NCBI GenBank assembly: GCA_902556425.1
Contig: CACDWG010000036.1
Coordinates: 1 to 8,402 of the forward strand
DNA: 8,402 nt
Direction: 5' to 3'
Source of the DNA: UBA4421 sp002704225
GTDB taxonomy: Bacteria; Pseudomonadota; Gammaproteobacteria; Pseudomonadales; Azotimanducaceae
The notes below the pieces were generated by a model, which was not told the DNA's origin, searched no databases, and saw nothing but the letters and a program-made list of their open reading frames with translations. Within the stretch, counting starts at the first letter, position 1; each line of letters begins with the position of its first letter. This document shows positions 6,058 through 8,402 of this stretch, in pieces. A program made the position numbers and the translations under genes.

Positions 6058-7089
6058 ATGCACAAGCAAAGACACCCCTCCTCCAACTACGCACGTATCT
6101 TGTTTCGACACCTGCGGTTGAGCGAAGAAAACCATCAGGGGTATTTCCAAGGCACCAACGTATCCTACGACGAACTCATGTCCCTGGATGGCACGATTTC
6201 CGGGGACGATCTCAGCCGAATGTATCGAAACGCCCTAGCCATTTCAGACAAGGAGGACATCGGCTTGTCCGTGGGCCTCCAACTGCATCTCTCGGCACAC
6301 GGTCCCTTGGGTGTTGCGACGTATAGCGGCCCAAACCTCAGGACAGCGCTGACCCTGCTGGCCACTTACGGTCAAACCAGAACCGAATTTTTTGATATCT
6401 CGTTGAGTGAACACCCGAAGGGGCTGAAGGTGAATTTTGCCGAAACCCGCGACTTGGGCGATTTGCGCGTCTTCGTCACCGAAAGCGTCTTCAGCGGTCT
6501 GTTTTCCGCCATTCATTTTTTTGTCGGCTCAGGACAATTCAACGGCGAATGTTTGTTTGCTTATCCAAAACCAAGCTACGGCAGGGTCTACCGCGACCGC
6601 TTTGGTCACAAGATAACGTTCGACCATTCCGCCACAGAGGTCATCGTCCCAGAGCCGCTACTGTCGACGCCCTCCATTGTTGCGGACCCCGTTCTGCATC
6701 AACAGGCCGTCGCGATCTGCGAAGCCCACCTACAACAGATCAGAACCGGTGAAATCACTCAGACAGAGCGATCTACCGAACAAGTGATCTCGAAACTGAT
6801 ATCAGATAATCCTGGAAAACTTTGGACGCTGAACGATGTGGCAGCAAACCTGCACCTAAGCCCAAGGACCCTCATACGGAAACTGAATGCCGAAGGAACA
6901 ACGTTCCAGCGGGTTCGCGACTCCTTGGCCAAGCAACAAGTGATCAGCTATCTGGCAGAAGCCAGTCTATCCATCGAAAGCATTGGTCACCTCGTGGGCT
7001 TCAGTGACACCTCTAGCTTCAGGCGCAGTTTCAAACGCTGGTTTGGCGAAACACCCTCGCAGTACAGGGCCCGCTCCCAAAAATCCTGA
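6058..7089 (+). CDS. AraC-family regulator with Arabinose_bd-type N-terminal domain
   Basis: A 343-residue DNA-binding transcription regulator. Residues about 10-200 resemble the N-terminal sensing domain common in proteobacterial AraC proteins of the OruR/ArgR-like type: YARILFRHLRLSE at 11-23, then an all-alpha start and GLSVGLQLHLSAHGPLGVA at 69-87. The C-terminal AraC domain has two helix-turn-helix units, WTLNDVAANLHLSPRTLIRKL (256-276) and SIESIGHLVGFSDTSSFRRSF (305-325), ending in KRWFGETPSQYR, the classic family signature. ATG 6058 is the first start in frame after a TGA at 6052, and its ribosome site is weak. It is divergent from the desaturase and convergent with the dehalogenase. 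Family members usually bind a small effector and activate a neighbouring catabolic or lipid gene. GACA repeats just upstream suggest autoregulation and control of the desaturase. The effector is unknown. Confidence 0.9.
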   Translation: MHKQRHPSSNYARILFRHLRLSEENHQGYFQGTNVSYDELMSLDGTISGDDLSRMYRNALAISDKEDIGLSVGLQLHLSAHGPLGVATYSGPNLRTALTLLATYGQTRTEFFDISLSEHPKGLKVNFAETRDLGDLRVFVTESVFSGLFSAIHFFVGSGQFNGECLFAYPKPSYGRVYRDRFGHKITFDHSATEVIVPEPLLSTPSIVADPVLHQQAVAICEAHLQQIRTGEITQTERSTEQVISKLISDNPGKLWTLNDVAANLHLSPRTLIRKLNAEGTTFQRVRDSLAKQQVISYLAEASLSIESIGHLVGFSDTSSFRRSFKRWFGETPSQYRARSQKS

Positions 7090-7197
7090 AGCCCATCCGC
7101 CCTGACGCTTGCCCTGCCGAGCGGCTTGGCCAACCCTCTTCGAAGTCACCACCGATGTGTCTGGTGGTCTCAAACCTGCGCCGTAGGTCACTCGTGT

Positions 7198-8235
7198 TCA
7201 GTGTGCGGCCATGAACTCAATCAGGCGCCTAGCCACTTCGGGCCCCTGGCTTTCCTGAATGAAGTGTCCAGCCGGTATGCGGTCATGCGATAAGCCCGCA
7301 GCGCCAGGGACGTTGGCGATCAGCGTGTTCTGTGTTTTCTCCGAACCCACCAACATATCGAACTGACCAAACAGAGTCAGAAAGGGTTTATCAAATGTTT
7401 TGAGTGCTTCCCAATCCGCCAAGCTGCGCTGTGTATCAATGAGAGATCCCATACTTGGCAGGGTTCGAATGCCCGTCATAAAAATCTCGTCAGGAAACGG
7501 CGCATCGTAAGCGCGCACCTCGTCTTCAGTCAGTTCAATACCTCCAAAGTCACGACGCAGATTATCACTGGCTTTGAGCTCGGGGCCGGTCAACGCGTAA
7601 CGCATCCAAGCGAAGAAAAAATCGGACATATCTTCCTTGAGGTAACCCTTCGCGTTGCAGTCAGCAACGAAGTCATCGAAGGTCCTCACCTTCGCATCGG
7701 CGTCAACCGGATAATCCTCGCGATTGATGCCTTGGGGCACATTCAGAATTGGGTCAGGCATCAACCAGAGTCCGCAGTTGGAGACCATTACCCGCCGAAA
7801 GCACTCTGGATGCTGGGCCACAACCATCAAACTCGTGAACCCACCCCAATCCTGACCAAACAGAGTAATGTCTTTCAATTCCAGCGCGTCGATCATCGCC
7901 TTCCACCACCCAGCGTGAGCGTAGATGGTGTGGGTGTCTTTGTTGGTTGGTTTGTCAGAACGGCCCATACCGATCATGTCAGGAACAATCACCCGATGCC
8001 CGGCGTCAACGATCAAAGGAATCATCTTTCGATACAGATACGACCAATCGGGTTGCCCGTGCAATAACAGAACCACCTGCCCGTTTCGTGGCCCTTCATC
8101 CACATAGTGCATGCGCAACCCATCAATCTCGACGTAGTTTGGCGCATAGGGAAAATCGGGCAATTCTTCAAACGCGTGGTCCGGCGTGCGAACGAATTCA
8201 CGTCCGTCAGCGGTCTTGTGAACGATAACACTCAT
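7198..8235 (-). CDS. Haloalkane dehalogenase-like alpha/beta hydrolase (subfamily I type)
   Basis: A 345-residue soluble alpha/beta hydrolase that aligns by eye with DhlA-type haloalkane dehalogenases along its whole length. Motifs are HGQPDWSYLYRKMIP (59-73, oxyanion region), GQDWGG with nucleophile D129, the acid D293 in FGQFDML, and the base H324 in PAGHFIQE. W130 follows the nucleophile, and W210 in DFFFAWMRY sits in the cap where DhlA has its second halide-binding Trp, so both halide-holding tryptophans appear present. APFPDE (245-250) in the cap is also a shared landmark. DhlA has Glu in HGEP where this protein has Gln61. The likely reaction is hydrolysis of a carbon-halogen bond to an alcohol, halide and proton, but epoxide or ester hydrolysis is possible. 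The ATG has AAGG ten bases upstream. A GACA element lies 109-134 bases before the start. Confidence 0.85.
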   Translation of the reverse strand: MSVIVHKTADGREFVRTPDHAFEELPDFPYAPNYVEIDGLRMHYVDEGPRNGQVVLLLHGQPDWSYLYRKMIPLIVDAGHRVIVPDMIGMGRSDKPTNKDTHTIYAHAGWWKAMIDALELKDITLFGQDWGGFTSLMVVAQHPECFRRVMVSNCGLWLMPDPILNVPQGINREDYPVDADAKVRTFDDFVADCNAKGYLKEDMSDFFFAWMRYALTGPELKASDNLRRDFGGIELTEDEVRAYDAPFPDEIFMTGIRTLPSMGSLIDTQRSLADWEALKTFDKPFLTLFGQFDMLVGSEKTQNTLIANVPGAAGLSHDRIPAGHFIQESQGPEVARRLIEFMAAH

Positions 8236-8343
8236 AACAGATCTACCTTGTCTCTGGTCGGCAATACCGACACGTTGTCAGCGTTAACTGCTTTCACGGA
8301 GAATTATTTGCAAAAAGCGCAGCGAACGAACAGAGCGGGAAAC

Positions 8344-8369
8344 GACACCGAGGGGACAAAAAGTGACAA
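8344..8369. promoter_or_regulatory. GACA direct-repeat element, copy 2
   Basis: The element reads GACAC-(3 nt)-GGGGACAAA-A-AGTGACAA, matching 6001-6026 at 22 of 26 positions, with GACA starting at 8344, 8355 and 8365. It lies upstream of the leftward dehalogenase-like gene and in the same orientation relative to that gene as copy 1 has to the desaturase. It may instead serve a gene beyond the right edge of the window. A GACA-CGT-TGTC inverted pair also lies at 8269-8279, closer to the dehalogenase start. Confidence 0.58.
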
Positions 8370-8402
8370 ATCCATTTTTGCCGACTTGCCCGGACGGTTA
8401 AC

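Noticed and set aside
6042..6326. Overlapping frame from GTG 6042 or ATG 6051 ahead of the AraC-type gene
   Set aside because: Its translation is not family-like, while the frame from 6058 matches the regulator throughout; a frameshifted N-terminus is possible but unsupported.
7148..7168. Hairpin ACCACC-9 nt-GGTGGT between the convergent AraC-type and dehalogenase genes as a terminator
   Set aside because: The stem is only six pairs, the loop is nine bases and no T-run follows on either strand.

Overview
The window looks like a chromosomal accessory region of a Gram-negative proteobacterium. My best guess is a marine gammaproteobacterium, judged only from moderate GC content and gene types: phytanoyl-CoA-type oxygenase, fatty acid desaturase, GST, haloalkane dehalogenase-like hydrolase and an AraC regulator with a ligand-binding N-terminal domain. 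Nothing seen fixes the species. There is no tRNA, rRNA, CRISPR array, insertion sequence or phage gene.

Layout, left to right. At 60-220 (-) lies what appears to be the decayed C-terminal end of a TfdA/TauD-type 2-oxoglutarate oxygenase, directly behind an MFS transporter (237-1607, -). The transporter is divergent from a PhyH-type oxygenase (1747-2781, +), which is followed by a small stand-alone HtaA-domain protein (2873-3331, +). Convergent to these is a damaged DUF805 membrane-protein gene (3400-3819, -), whose apparent ATG is followed at once by TAA and whose 3' end runs into short tandem repeats. Next come an unusually long GST-family protein (3907-4959, -) and a three-His-box desaturase (5007-5918, -, TTG start), 47 bases apart and probably one transcript. 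A divergent AraC-family regulator (6058-7089, +) follows. A subfamily-I haloalkane dehalogenase-like hydrolase (7198-8235, -) closes the window, convergent to the regulator.

The most notable non-coding signal is a 26-base element with 22 identical positions. It occurs in the desaturase/AraC divergent promoter region (6001-6026) and again upstream of the dehalogenase (8344-8369). Each copy carries three GACA direct repeats with start-to-start spacings of 11 and 10 bases, i.e. on one face of the helix, as expected of direct-repeat half-sites for an AraC-type protein. I infer a local regulon in which the AraC protein controls itself, the desaturase-GST pair and the dehalogenase (or a gene just beyond the right edge). 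The substrates are unknown; a hydrophobic or halogenated compound with lipid adaptation is only a hypothesis.
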